Source: Candidatus Accumulibacter proximus
Lineage (GTDB): Bacteria > Pseudomonadota > Gammaproteobacteria > Burkholderiales > Rhodocyclaceae
Assembly: GCA_016709675.1 (NCBI GenBank)
Contig: JADJMH010000023.1
Span: 22,675 to 86,674 of the forward strand
Direction of reading: 5' to 3'
Length of the DNA: 64,000 bases
The position numbers and the translations under genes were made by a program. Positions 1-8,155 of this stretch are shown one piece after another (positions within the stretch are counted from its first letter, which is position 1; the number at the start of each line of letters is the position of its first letter). The notes beneath the pieces are model-generated. The model was not told the origin of the DNA. It worked only from the letters and a program-made list of their open reading frames with translations, and searched no databases.

Positions 1-744
1 GTCGGCGCCATCGTCGGTCTCACCGGAGTGGGCGGCGGCTCGCTGATGACGCCGCTGCTGGTGCTGCTGTTCGGCATCCACCCGGCAACGGCGGTCGGCA
101 CCGACCTGCTCTACGCAGCGATCACCAAGGCCGGCGGCACCGTGGTGCACGCCCGCAAGGGGCACGTCGACTGGCGCATCACCCGGCTGCTGGCGACCGG
201 CAGCATGCCGGCAGCGTTGCTGACCGTCTGGGTGCTTTCCTTGTTGCCGAAGCAGAGCGCGGCCGTCTCGCAGGTCATTTCCGTCTCGCTCGGTGTCGCG
301 CTGCTGCTGACCGCTGCCGCGATCATCTTTCGCCAGCAGCTGCTGCAACAGGCGCTGGCACACGCCGAAGATGCGGCGCACACGCAGTTTCGGGCGCCGA
401 TCACGGTTGCCGTCGGTGCGCTGCTCGGCGTGCTGGTCACCGTCTCTTCGGTTGGCGCCGGCGCGCTCGGCGTTGCCGTGCTGTTCTATCTCTACCCACG
501 CCTGCCGGCGATTCGCGTCGTCGGCAGCGATGTCGCGCACGCCGTGCCGCTGACGCTGGTCGCCGGACTCGGGCACTGGCTGATCGGCAGCGTTGACTGG
601 TCACTGCTCGGCAGCCTGCTGCTTGGCTCGCTGCCAGGCATCTGGCTCGGCAGCCACGCCTCGGCGAAAGTACCGGACCGCATCCTGCGCCCGATCCTGG
701 CCGGCATGCTGGTGCTGATCGGTGGCAAGCTGATCGCCCAGTAG
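1..744 (+). CDS. TauE/SafE-family membrane exporter (5' partial)
   Basis: A polytopic membrane protein of the TauE/SafE (TSUP) family, whose members move sulfite, sulfonates or other small organic anions across the inner membrane. The frame is open from base 1, and residues before the first ATG (GAIVGLTGVGGG) already match the family's glycine-rich first helix, so the true start lies before the window. About 247 residues are visible, with hydrophobic helices spread to the C terminus and the family-typical AVGTDLLYAAITK stretch after helix 1. It lies 51 bases upstream of the sulfite reductase gene on the same strand. A role in sulfite or sulfate handling is inferred from this position. The exact substrate cannot be read from the sequence. 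Confidence 0.85.
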   Translation, partial: VGAIVGLTGVGGGSLMTPLLVLLFGIHPATAVGTDLLYAAITKAGGTVVHARKGHVDWRITRLLATGSMPAALLTVWVLSLLPKQSAAVSQVISVSLGVALLLTAAAIIFRQQLLQQALAHAEDAAHTQFRAPITVAVGALLGVLVTVSSVGAGALGVAVLFYLYPRLPAIRVVGSDVAHAVPLTLVAGLGHWLIGSVDWSLLGSLLLGSLPGIWLGSHASAKVPDRILRPILAGMLVLIGGKLIAQ

Positions 745-795
745 CTGCCGCTGCAACGAGACCGCCCACGGCCTCATTCAACCAAGGAACGAGCA

Positions 796-2505
796 ATGTA
801 TCGCTACGATAGTACTGACCAACAGATCATCGACCAGCGCGTGGCCCAGTATCGCGACCAGATGGCCCGGCATCTGGCTGGCGAACTATCGACCGACGAG
901 TTGCGCCCGCTGCGCCTGCAGAATGGCCTCTACATTCAGCGGCACGGGCCGATGCTGCGCATCGCCATCCCCTACGGCATGCTGTTGGCGGCGCAGCTGC
1001 GCAAGCTGGCCGAGATCTCGCGGCGTTACGACCGCGGCGTCGGCCACTTCACGACCCGCCAGAACATGCAGCTCAACTGGCCGCAGTTCGAGGAAACGCC
1101 CGAGATCCTGGCCGAACTGGCGAGCGTCGAAATGCACGCCGTGCAGACCTCCGGCAACTGCGTGCGCAACATCACTACCGATCAGTTCGCCGGCGTCGCG
1201 CCGGACGAACTGACCGACCCGCGGCCTTATTGCGAGTTGCTGCGGCAATGGTCGACCTTCCACCCGGAATTCGCCTTTCTGCCGCGCAAGTTCAAGATCG
1301 CCGTCAATGCGGCGGCGCAGGATCGGGCGGTAATTCGCGCCCACGACATCGGCCTCGATCTGGTCAGCGACGACAACGGCGAAATCGGCTGCCGCGTCCT
1401 TGTCGGTGGCGGCCTGGGCCGCACGCCGATGCTCGGCAAGCTGTTGCGCGAGTTCCTGCCACGCCGGCATCTACTCTCCTACCTCGATGCCATCCTGCGC
1501 GTCTACAACCGCTACGGTCGGCGCGACAACATGTACAAGGCGCGGATCAAGATCCTCGTCCAGGCACTCGGTATCGAGGAGTTCGCCCGTCAGGTCGAGG
1601 AGGAGTGGTCGCACCTGCGCGACGGCCCGACGACGGTGCCTGACGAGGAGTTCGCGCGCATCGCGCAGCATTTCGCGCCACCGCCCTGGGAGACGCTGCC
1701 TTCGCCAGATCCGGCACACCTGACCAGAATCGAGGCTGACCGGGCCTTCGCCAGCTGGGTCAGGCGCTGCGTCCATGCGCACAGGACGCCTGGCTACGCC
1801 GCCGTCACCCTGTCTCTGAAAGCCCCCGGCGTCGCTCCCGGCGACATCACCGACGGCCAGATGATCGCCGTCGCCGAACTCGCCGAGCGTTTCAGCTTCG
1901 GCGAACTGCGCGTCACGCACGAACAGAATGTGGTGCTCGCCGACGTCCGCCAGCGCGATCTCTACGAAGTCTGGCAGATCGCCCGCAGCCATCGGCTGGC
2001 GACCGCCAACATCGGCCTGCTGACCGACATGATCTGCTGCCCGGGCGGTGACCTCTGCGCGCTGGCCAACGCCCGCTCGATCCCGATCGCCACGGCCGTG
2101 CACGACAGCTTCGACGACCTCGACTACCTGTACGACATCGGTGACATTTCGCTCAACATCTCCGGCTGCATGAACTCCTGCGGCCATCACCACGTGGCCA
2201 ACATCGGCATCCTCGGCGTCGACAAGAACGACGAGGAGTGGTACCAGATCACCATTGGCGGCCAGCAAGGCAAGGAGGCAGCGATCGGCAAGGTGATCGG
2301 ACCTTCGTTCTATGCACAGGAAGTGCCGCAGGTCATCGCAGCGCTGATCGCCGTCTATCTCGAGCAGCGGACACCGAGCGAGCGCTTCATCGACACCCTG
2401 CAGCGAATCGGCATCGAGCCGTTCAAGGCACGCGCCTATGCCGGCCGCGACCGCCGCCGGCCGGCCAGGGTCGACCACAGGGAAAGCGAGGTCGTCAATG
2501 CCTAG
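796..2505 (+). CDS. cysI: Assimilatory sulfite (nitrite/sulfite) reductase, siroheme-4Fe4S subunit
   Basis: Reduces sulfite to sulfide with six electrons in cysteine biosynthesis. The 569 residues contain the duplicated ferredoxin-like halves of the family and both cysteine pairs that hold the coupled [4Fe-4S]-siroheme centre: ICCPGGDLC near residue 415 and GCMNSCGHHH near residue 456. No flavoprotein (cysJ) is nearby and the protein stands alone, so electrons may come from ferredoxin or another donor; this is inference. The start ATG at 796 follows AAGGAACGAGCA. The 3' end overlaps the next gene by 8 bases, which shows translational coupling in a cysI-DUF934-cysH-cysD-cysN operon. A nitrite reductase role is unlikely in this context. 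Confidence 0.93.
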   Translation: MYRYDSTDQQIIDQRVAQYRDQMARHLAGELSTDELRPLRLQNGLYIQRHGPMLRIAIPYGMLLAAQLRKLAEISRRYDRGVGHFTTRQNMQLNWPQFEETPEILAELASVEMHAVQTSGNCVRNITTDQFAGVAPDELTDPRPYCELLRQWSTFHPEFAFLPRKFKIAVNAAAQDRAVIRAHDIGLDLVSDDNGEIGCRVLVGGGLGRTPMLGKLLREFLPRRHLLSYLDAILRVYNRYGRRDNMYKARIKILVQALGIEEFARQVEEEWSHLRDGPTTVPDEEFARIAQHFAPPPWETLPSPDPAHLTRIEADRAFASWVRRCVHAHRTPGYAAVTLSLKAPGVAPGDITDGQMIAVAELAERFSFGELRVTHEQNVVLADVRQRDLYEVWQIARSHRLATANIGLLTDMICCPGGDLCALANARSIPIATAVHDSFDDLDYLYDIGDISLNISGCMNSCGHHHVANIGILGVDKNDEEWYQITIGGQQGKEAAIGKVIGPSFYAQEVPQVIAALIAVYLEQRTPSERFIDTLQRIGIEPFKARAYAGRDRRRPARVDHRESEVVNA

Positions 2506-3019
2506 GATCATCAGGAACGGGAGCATCGTAGACGACGACTGGCAGGTCCTCACCCTGGCCGAGGGCGAGACGCCGGCAGCGGTCGCCCTGCCTGCCGGGC
2601 GGGTGCTGCTGCCGCTGGCGGTCTGGCTGGCGCGGCGTGACGAGATCATCGCCGGCGGCGGCCAAATCGGCGTCTGGCTCGACAGCCATGAGGGGCCCGA
2701 AGCGCTCGCCGGTGACATCGAGCGCTTCGCCGTCATCGCCGTCAATTTCCCGAAGTTCACCGACGGCCGCAGCTATTCGAGCGCCCGCCTGCTCCGCGAG
2801 CGCCATCATTTTCACGGCGAGATTCGCGCCATCGGCGACGTGCTCCAGGACCAGCTCTTCTACATGCGGCGCTGCGGCATCGACGCCTACGCGCTGCGCG
2901 CCGACAAGGACATCGACCGGGCGCTGGCCGGTCTGTCGGTGTTCAGTGAAACCTATCAGGCGGCGGCCGACCAGCCCTACCCGCTGTTCCGCCGGCGCCC
3001 GGCGCAAGGATCGGCATGA
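2498..3019 (+). CDS. DUF934 family protein, sulfite-reductase accessory
   Basis: A 173-residue protein of the DUF934 family, found in proteobacteria almost always beside cysI and cysH and presumed to help sulfite reduction; its molecular role is not established. The start chosen is the ATG at 2498, because homologues begin with a short MPRIIRNG-like stretch; an upstream in-frame ATG at 2438 lies inside cysI. Visible family features are the VLLPLAVWLARRDEI segment and the FPKFTDGRSYSSARLLRER motif near the middle. No signal peptide or membrane helix is evident. It overlaps cysI by 8 bases and cysH by 4 (ATGA), so the three are co-translated. Confidence 0.88.
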   Translation: MPRIIRNGSIVDDDWQVLTLAEGETPAAVALPAGRVLLPLAVWLARRDEIIAGGGQIGVWLDSHEGPEALAGDIERFAVIAVNFPKFTDGRSYSSARLLRERHHFHGEIRAIGDVLQDQLFYMRRCGIDAYALRADKDIDRALAGLSVFSETYQAAADQPYPLFRRRPAQGSA

Positions 3020-3747
3020 CGATGAGGATCAATCTCCACGACCAGGCCCTGCGCGACAGGCTCGCGGGGCGGGTTGCCGCCGCGCGCAAGCTGTTGTGCG
3101 AGATCGCCAGTGACTTCTCGCCAGCCGCCTTTGCCAGCAGTCTTGGCGCCGAAGACATGGTGCTCACCGATCTGATCGTCCGCGATCGCCTCGACATCGA
3201 AATCTTCTCGCTCGACACCGGTCGCCTGCCGCTCGAGACCTACGAGCTGATCGCCAAAGTCAAAAGACACTACGGCCTGGCGCTGCGCCTCTACTATCCG
3301 CGCCACGACCTGGTCGAGGCCTACACCCACGCCAACGGGATCAACGCCTTCTACGAATCGGTCGAGTTGCGCAAGGGCTGCTGTTTCGTGCGCAAGGTCG
3401 AACCCTTGCAGCGCGCTCTGGCCGGCCGCAAAGCGTGGATCACCGGTCTGCGGGCGGCGCAGGCGGCGACCCGCGACGGGCTGCCAGTGCGCAGCTTCGA
3501 CGCCGCCAACGGCGACGGCGGCCTCGAAAAGTTCAACCCGCTCGCCGCCTGGAGCGAGGACGAAGTCTGGGCCTACATCCTGCTCAACGAGGTGCCCTAC
3601 AATGCTCTGCACGACAGCTTCTACCCGAGCATCGGCTGCGCACCCTGCACGCGGCCGATCACGCCCGGCGAAGATGTTCGCGCTGGCCGCTGGTGGTGGG
3701 AGAATCCCGAATCGAAAGAATGTGGTCTGCACGTCAGGCGCACCTGA
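3016..3747 (+). CDS. cysH: Adenylylsulfate (APS) reductase, thioredoxin-dependent
   Basis: Reduces activated sulfate to sulfite. The 243-residue protein is of the iron-sulfur APS-reductase type: it carries two cysteine pairs (KGCCFVRK near residue 120 and GCAPCTRP near 210) that bind a [4Fe-4S] cluster, and the C-terminal ECGLH motif whose cysteine attacks the sulfur. PAPS-specific enzymes lack the paired cysteines, so APS is the likely substrate; this agrees with no cysC being visible. The SLGAEDMVL nucleotide-binding loop lies near residue 40. The start ATG overlaps the DUF934 stop codon. cysD follows after 66 bases. Confidence 0.93.
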   Translation: MTMRINLHDQALRDRLAGRVAAARKLLCEIASDFSPAAFASSLGAEDMVLTDLIVRDRLDIEIFSLDTGRLPLETYELIAKVKRHYGLALRLYYPRHDLVEAYTHANGINAFYESVELRKGCCFVRKVEPLQRALAGRKAWITGLRAAQAATRDGLPVRSFDAANGDGGLEKFNPLAAWSEDEVWAYILLNEVPYNALHDSFYPSIGCAPCTRPITPGEDVRAGRWWWENPESKECGLHVRRT

Positions 3748-3813
3748 AGTCCCGAATGAAGGCATCCGGCGGGCACGCCCGACGCACTGCAAGCCCCGAA
3801 ACACAGGTCCATC

Positions 3814-4743
3814 ATGAATACAGCAACGCTCTCCCAGCCTGGCCAGGCCAGGCTTTCCCACCTCGACTGGCTGGAATCCGAAGCCATCCACATCATGCGC
3901 GAGGTCGCCGGCCAGTGCAGCAACCCGGTTCTCCTCTTCTCCGGTGGCAAGGACTCGATCTGCATGCTGCGCATCGCCGAAAAGGCCTTCCGCCCGGGCC
4001 GCTTTCCCTTCCCGCTGCTGCACGTCGATACCGGCCACAACTACCGCGAGGTCACCGAATTCCGCGACCGGCGGGCGGCGGAACTCGGCGAACGCCTGAT
4101 CGTTCGCTCGGTCGAGGACTCGATGGCCCGCGGCACGGTGGTTCTCAAGTCGGCCGACGAACCGCGCAACAAGCATCAGTCGGTCACGCTGCTCGAAGCG
4201 ATCGAGGAATTCGGTTTCGACGCCTGCATCGGCGGCGCGCGCCGCGACGAGGAAAAGGCCCGCGCCAAGGAACGCATCTTCTCGTTCCGCGACGAGTTCG
4301 GCCAGTGGGACCCGAAAAACCAGCGGCCCGAGCTATGGGATCTCTACAACGCGCGCAGCTTCAAGGGCGAGAACATTCGCGTCTTTCCGATCTCGAACTG
4401 GACCGAGATCGACGTCTGGCAATACATCGAGCGCGAGCACCTGGCCCTGCCGTCGATCTACTTTGCGCATCGGCGCCCGCTCGTTCGTCGCAGCGGCGGC
4501 CTGCTGCCGGTCACCGAGGTGACGCCGGCGCGATCCGGCGAAACGATCGAGCATCTGATGGTCCGCTTTCGCACCGTCGGCGACATCACCTGCACCGCGC
4601 CGGTCGAGTCCGACGCCGACACGGTCGCCAGGATCATCGCCGAAACGGCCATCACGACGATCACCGAACGCGGCGCCACCCGCCTCGACGACCAGACCTC
4701 GGACGCGTCGATGGAACAACGCAAGAAGGAAGGCTATTTCTGA
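3814..4743 (+). CDS. cysD: Sulfate adenylyltransferase subunit 2
   Basis: The small, catalytic subunit of ATP sulfurylase, making APS from ATP and sulfate together with CysN. The 309 residues match the family's length. The PP-loop motif LLFSGGKDSICMLR is at about residues 43-56, and GGARRDEEKARAKER and the C-terminal TERGATRLDDQ stretch are typical. The stop codon overlaps the cysN start by one base (TGATG), so the two subunits are translationally coupled. It is part of the same + strand sulfur-assimilation operon. Confidence 0.95.
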   Translation: MNTATLSQPGQARLSHLDWLESEAIHIMREVAGQCSNPVLLFSGGKDSICMLRIAEKAFRPGRFPFPLLHVDTGHNYREVTEFRDRRAAELGERLIVRSVEDSMARGTVVLKSADEPRNKHQSVTLLEAIEEFGFDACIGGARRDEEKARAKERIFSFRDEFGQWDPKNQRPELWDLYNARSFKGENIRVFPISNWTEIDVWQYIEREHLALPSIYFAHRRPLVRRSGGLLPVTEVTPARSGETIEHLMVRFRTVGDITCTAPVESDADTVARIIAETAITTITERGATRLDDQTSDASMEQRKKEGYF

Positions 4744-6032
4744 TGTCCGCGATAGAGAAACTCCTCAGCGAAGCCATCCCGGACAACGGCCTGCTGCGCT
4801 TCCTGACCTGCGGCAGCGTCGACGACGGCAAGAGCACCTTGATCGGTCGTCTGCTGTTCGACAGCAAGACGATCCTCGCCGATACCCTGCACGCCATCCA
4901 GCGAACCTCGGCCAAACGCGGGCTGGATATCGTCGACCTGTCGCTGCTGACCGACGGACTGCAGGCCGAGCGCGAACAGGGAATCACCATCGACGTCGCC
5001 TATCGCTACTTCACGACCGGTACGCGCAAGTACATCATTGCCGACGCCCCCGGCCACGAGCAATATACGCGCAACATGGTGACCGCCGCGTCGACCGCCG
5101 ACCTGGCGATCATCCTGATCGACGCCCGCAAGGGCGTGCTGACGCAGACCCGCCGCCACTCCTATCTGGCGCACCTGCTCGGCATTCCGCATATCGTCGT
5201 CGCCGTCAACAAGATGGACCTGGTCGACCATTCGCCGGCCACCTTCGCGCAGATCAGGGATGACTACCTGGCCTTCGCCGCCGGACTGGGCATAGCGGAC
5301 GTGCGCTTCGTCCCGATGTCCGCGCTCAATGGCGACATGATCGTCGACCGTGGCGAGCACCTCGACTGGTACGACGGGCCGACGCTGCTCGAGTTCCTCG
5401 AGACCGCGCCGGCGATCCACAGCGCCCACGCCGAGAAGTTCCGCTTCCCGGTGCAGTACGTCTGCCGTCCACAGGATTCGGCCAACCCGGAACTGCACGA
5501 CTATCGCGGCTTCATGGGCCGGGTCGAGTCCGGCGAGCTGGCCATTGGCGATGCGGTGACGGTGCTGCCTTCAGGACGCGAGACCCGCGTCCGGGACATC
5601 CAGGTGCTCGGCGAATCACAACCGCACGCGGTCGCCGAACAGTCGGTCACCATCCTGCTCGACGACGAGATCGACATTTCGCGCGGCGACATGATCGTCA
5701 AGAGCGGCGAACTGCCAATGGTCAGCAAACAGATCGACGCCATGCTCTGCTGGCTGTCGGAGTCGCCGCTCGACCCGCGCCGCAAGTACCTGCTTCGCCA
5801 TACCACGCGCGACAGCAAGGCGATGCTCGCCGGCATCGCCTTCCGGGTCGACGTCAACACCCTGGAACAGCAGGCGGCCGAGCGGCTGGTGATGAACGAT
5901 ATCGCCCGCGTCAGCTTCCGGCTGGCGCAGCCGATTTTCGCCGATCCGTACGCGGAAAGCCGCGGCACCGGTGCCTTCATCGTCATCGACGAGTCGTCGA
6001 ACAACACCGTCGGCGCAGGCATGATCGTCTGA
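4743..6032 (+). CDS. cysN: Sulfate adenylyltransferase subunit 1 (GTPase)
   Basis: The regulatory GTPase subunit of ATP sulfurylase; GTP hydrolysis drives APS formation by CysD. It has 429 residues. The start is the ATG at 4743, giving MSAIEKLLSEAI, although the frame stays open far upstream as an overlap with cysD and cysH. EF-Tu-like G motifs are clear: GSVDDGKSTLIGRLL (P-loop, near residue 25), DAPGHEQY (G3) and VNKMD (G4). Translation domains II and III follow. There is no fused CysC kinase domain at the C terminus, consistent with a route through APS reductase. Confidence 0.95.
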   Translation: MSAIEKLLSEAIPDNGLLRFLTCGSVDDGKSTLIGRLLFDSKTILADTLHAIQRTSAKRGLDIVDLSLLTDGLQAEREQGITIDVAYRYFTTGTRKYIIADAPGHEQYTRNMVTAASTADLAIILIDARKGVLTQTRRHSYLAHLLGIPHIVVAVNKMDLVDHSPATFAQIRDDYLAFAAGLGIADVRFVPMSALNGDMIVDRGEHLDWYDGPTLLEFLETAPAIHSAHAEKFRFPVQYVCRPQDSANPELHDYRGFMGRVESGELAIGDAVTVLPSGRETRVRDIQVLGESQPHAVAEQSVTILLDDEIDISRGDMIVKSGELPMVSKQIDAMLCWLSESPLDPRRKYLLRHTTRDSKAMLAGIAFRVDVNTLEQQAAERLVMNDIARVSFRLAQPIFADPYAESRGTGAFIVIDESSNNTVGAGMIV

Positions 6033-6211
6033 CCGGCAGCGTCTGCCGGGCAGCCTCGATGGCTGCCGGCACTGCGACCACCGGCTACCAGGCGGGAGTG
6101 TTTGACCTGAACGCCAAGCGCGAAGATACTAGCGCTCGTCCACCCGCCACCGCGGTGTGGAATGCCCGGCCAGCACCTGGCCGCGTCTGCCGTCTGAAGG
6201 CTCCGGTCGCC

Positions 6212-7330
6212 ATGGACATCCACGGAAAACCCATCGAGGAACGCATCGACTGGCTGTTCGGTCTCGCCGATCGGCACAGCACGATTTTCCGCAGCCCGGA
6301 AGCCTGGCTGGCACGCGAGCGCTATCTGGCCGAACACCCGACAGCAATCGCCGTCCTCAAGTGCATGGACGGCCGGATCAACATCCCGGTTGCCACCAAC
6401 ACACCGGTCGGCATCCTGATGCCGTTTCGCAACCTCGGCGGCATTTTCGACCTCGGCTGGCCGCACCTCGGCGAGGTCCTCGCGCACCACGTCCAGCGTG
6501 TCGTCAGCGCCGGTCGCAACGTCGTCTTTCTGGTCACCTACCATTACTCGCAGGGCGATCCGCGGCGGGGCTGCGCCGGCTTCCAGTACGATACCGCGGC
6601 GGCGATCGCCCACACCTACGAAATCAGACGTCAGGTCGAACACATCTTTGGCACCGATCACAGTACCGTCTACCCGCTGGTCTGTGGTTTCGAGACCGAC
6701 GAGGACGCGCTGGTCATCCACGGCACGGCCGGCGACAAGCTCGACCTGGCGACGCTGACTTCGACCGACCGGGCGACGCTCGAACTGCGCCTCGCCGCCC
6801 TGCTGCCGGACATGCCGGCCCGCATGCGGGCCGATCTGCTGCCGCTGTTCTACGGCAATCTAGAACATATCGAGAACGTGCGCGCGCAGATTCGCCGCAA
6901 CGAACGGCTGCTCGACATCGAGCACCGCGAGTGGATGATCTGTCTTGGCCGTGGTTTCGACTTCCTGCATACGCCGAACATCGCGCTGATCATCGGCCCG
7001 TACAGCCCGAACCTCGACGTCCCGATCCGCCGCGCTGCCGGCATCATCGAAGCCAACATGCAGGCCGGACGCATCCCGGACGATGGCTTCCTGCTCCTGG
7101 CCTCGGTGCCCTACGACGAGATCGGCGTCGACCGCGCGCGCGCCGAGCTCAAGTCGCGCTTCCTGTCCACCTTCGCCGCCGATGTCATTCGCGCCGAGTT
7201 TCCGCGCCTTGGCGAGCAGATGGCCATCCGCACCGCGGTGCTCGACTGGCGCTCGCGAACCCTGGAGACGATTGCGGTTAACCAGGAGCAAGGTGGGCAG
7301 GCTGCAATCAAAAACCGCATCACCCCCTGA
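6212..7330 (+). CDS. Carbonic-anhydrase-like protein (CsoSCA-type metal-site pattern)
   Basis: A 372-residue soluble protein. Near residue 52 it has CMDGR, matching the Cys-x-Asp-x-Arg zinc-ligand and catalytic-dyad motif of beta-class carbonic anhydrases. About 60 residues later comes TYHYSQGDPRRGCAG, a His-x9-Cys spacing close to that of the divergent carboxysomal CsoSCA enzymes rather than the usual His-x2-Cys. I therefore infer a zinc hydrolyase that interconverts CO2 and bicarbonate, but no carboxysome genes are visible. An in-frame ATG exists at 6059; the ATG at 6212 (MDIHGKPIEERIDW) is preferred because the sequence before it looks non-coding. It lies 179 bases after cysN on the same strand. 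A role outside carbonic anhydrase chemistry remains possible. Confidence 0.6.
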   Translation: MDIHGKPIEERIDWLFGLADRHSTIFRSPEAWLARERYLAEHPTAIAVLKCMDGRINIPVATNTPVGILMPFRNLGGIFDLGWPHLGEVLAHHVQRVVSAGRNVVFLVTYHYSQGDPRRGCAGFQYDTAAAIAHTYEIRRQVEHIFGTDHSTVYPLVCGFETDEDALVIHGTAGDKLDLATLTSTDRATLELRLAALLPDMPARMRADLLPLFYGNLEHIENVRAQIRRNERLLDIEHREWMICLGRGFDFLHTPNIALIIGPYSPNLDVPIRRAAGIIEANMQAGRIPDDGFLLLASVPYDEIGVDRARAELKSRFLSTFAADVIRAEFPRLGEQMAIRTAVLDWRSRTLETIAVNQEQGGQAAIKNRITP

Positions 7331-7377
7331 CCGGTTCTCCTTCTGTCGTTTCCCCTTGACCTGGCCCCTTGCCCTCA

Positions 7378-8136
7378 ATGACCCCCCATTCACGACTGAT
7401 CTTCGGCTTTCATTCGACCCTGGCCAAGTTGCGTCACGACGCCGGTGCGATACGCGAGGTCTACGTGGACTCCGGTCGCCACGATGCCCGTCTCCGCGAC
7501 CTCCTGGCGCAAGCGGAATTCGCCAGGGTGCGCGTGCTGCCGGTGCCTTCCGCCCGTCTGGACGCGATGGCGCCCGGCGCCCGGCATCAGGGCGTCATCG
7601 CCACCGTCGATGCGACGCAACGTCATGTGACGCTCGACGACGTGCTCGATACGCTCGACGAAGTGCCGCTACTGCTCGTCCTCGACGGCATCCAGGACCC
7701 GCACAATCTCGGCGCCTGCCTACGGGTCGCCGATGCCGTCGGCGCACATGCGGTGATCGCCCCCAGGGACCGCGCCGTTGGCCTCACCCAGACAGCGGTC
7801 AAGGTGGCCAGCGGGGCTGCCGAAACGGTGCCGTACATCACGGTCACCAATCTCGCCCGCACCTTGCGGGAACTGAAGGAACGCGGGATCTGGCTGGTCG
7901 GCACCGACGCCGAGGCGAAAGAGGATCTTTATGCTGCCCAGTGGCCAGTCGCCTGCGCCTGGGTTCTCGGGGCCGAAGGCGACGGCCTGCGTCGGCTGAC
8001 CCGGGAAACCTGCGATCAACTGGTCAGTATCCCCATGCTCGGCTCGGTTGCCAGCCTCAACGTGTCGGTCGCCACCGGTGTCTGCCTCTACGAGGCGCGG
8101 CGGCGGCGTGCCAGCCAGGGAGCGAGCAGCAACTAG
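7378..8136 (+). CDS. rlmB: 23S rRNA (guanosine-2'-O-)-methyltransferase RlmB
   Basis: A SPOUT-class (TrmH-like) methyltransferase that methylates the ribose of a guanosine in 23S rRNA. The 252 residues show an N-terminal substrate-binding domain (LIFGFHSTLAKL onward) and the C-terminal knotted domain. The family motifs LVLDGIQDPHNLGA (near 105), LGAEGDGLRRLTR (near 200) and IPMLGSVASLNVSVATG (near 220) bind S-adenosylmethionine. The ATG at 7378 is chosen over a TTG three codons earlier. The gene ends 20 bases from the convergent wzc-like gene. In other proteobacteria rlmB commonly sits near rnr, which is not seen here. Confidence 0.92.
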   Translation: MTPHSRLIFGFHSTLAKLRHDAGAIREVYVDSGRHDARLRDLLAQAEFARVRVLPVPSARLDAMAPGARHQGVIATVDATQRHVTLDDVLDTLDEVPLLLVLDGIQDPHNLGACLRVADAVGAHAVIAPRDRAVGLTQTAVKVASGAAETVPYITVTNLARTLRELKERGIWLVGTDAEAKEDLYAAQWPVACAWVLGAEGDGLRRLTRETCDQLVSIPMLGSVASLNVSVATGVCLYEARRRRASQGASSN

Positions 8137-8155
8137 CCCCCTCGCCGCCAGTCGT

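Noticed and set aside
1471..2760. 429-residue minus-strand open frame opposite cysI
   Set aside because: Composition is typical of a GC-rich antisense shadow; it crosses the coupled cysI/DUF934 junction and matches no family.
3435..4742. In-frame upstream extension of cysN (open from 3435)
   Set aside because: It overlaps cysH and cysD out of frame, and its translation is Arg/Pro/Ala-rich noise. The true start at 4743 matches CysN.
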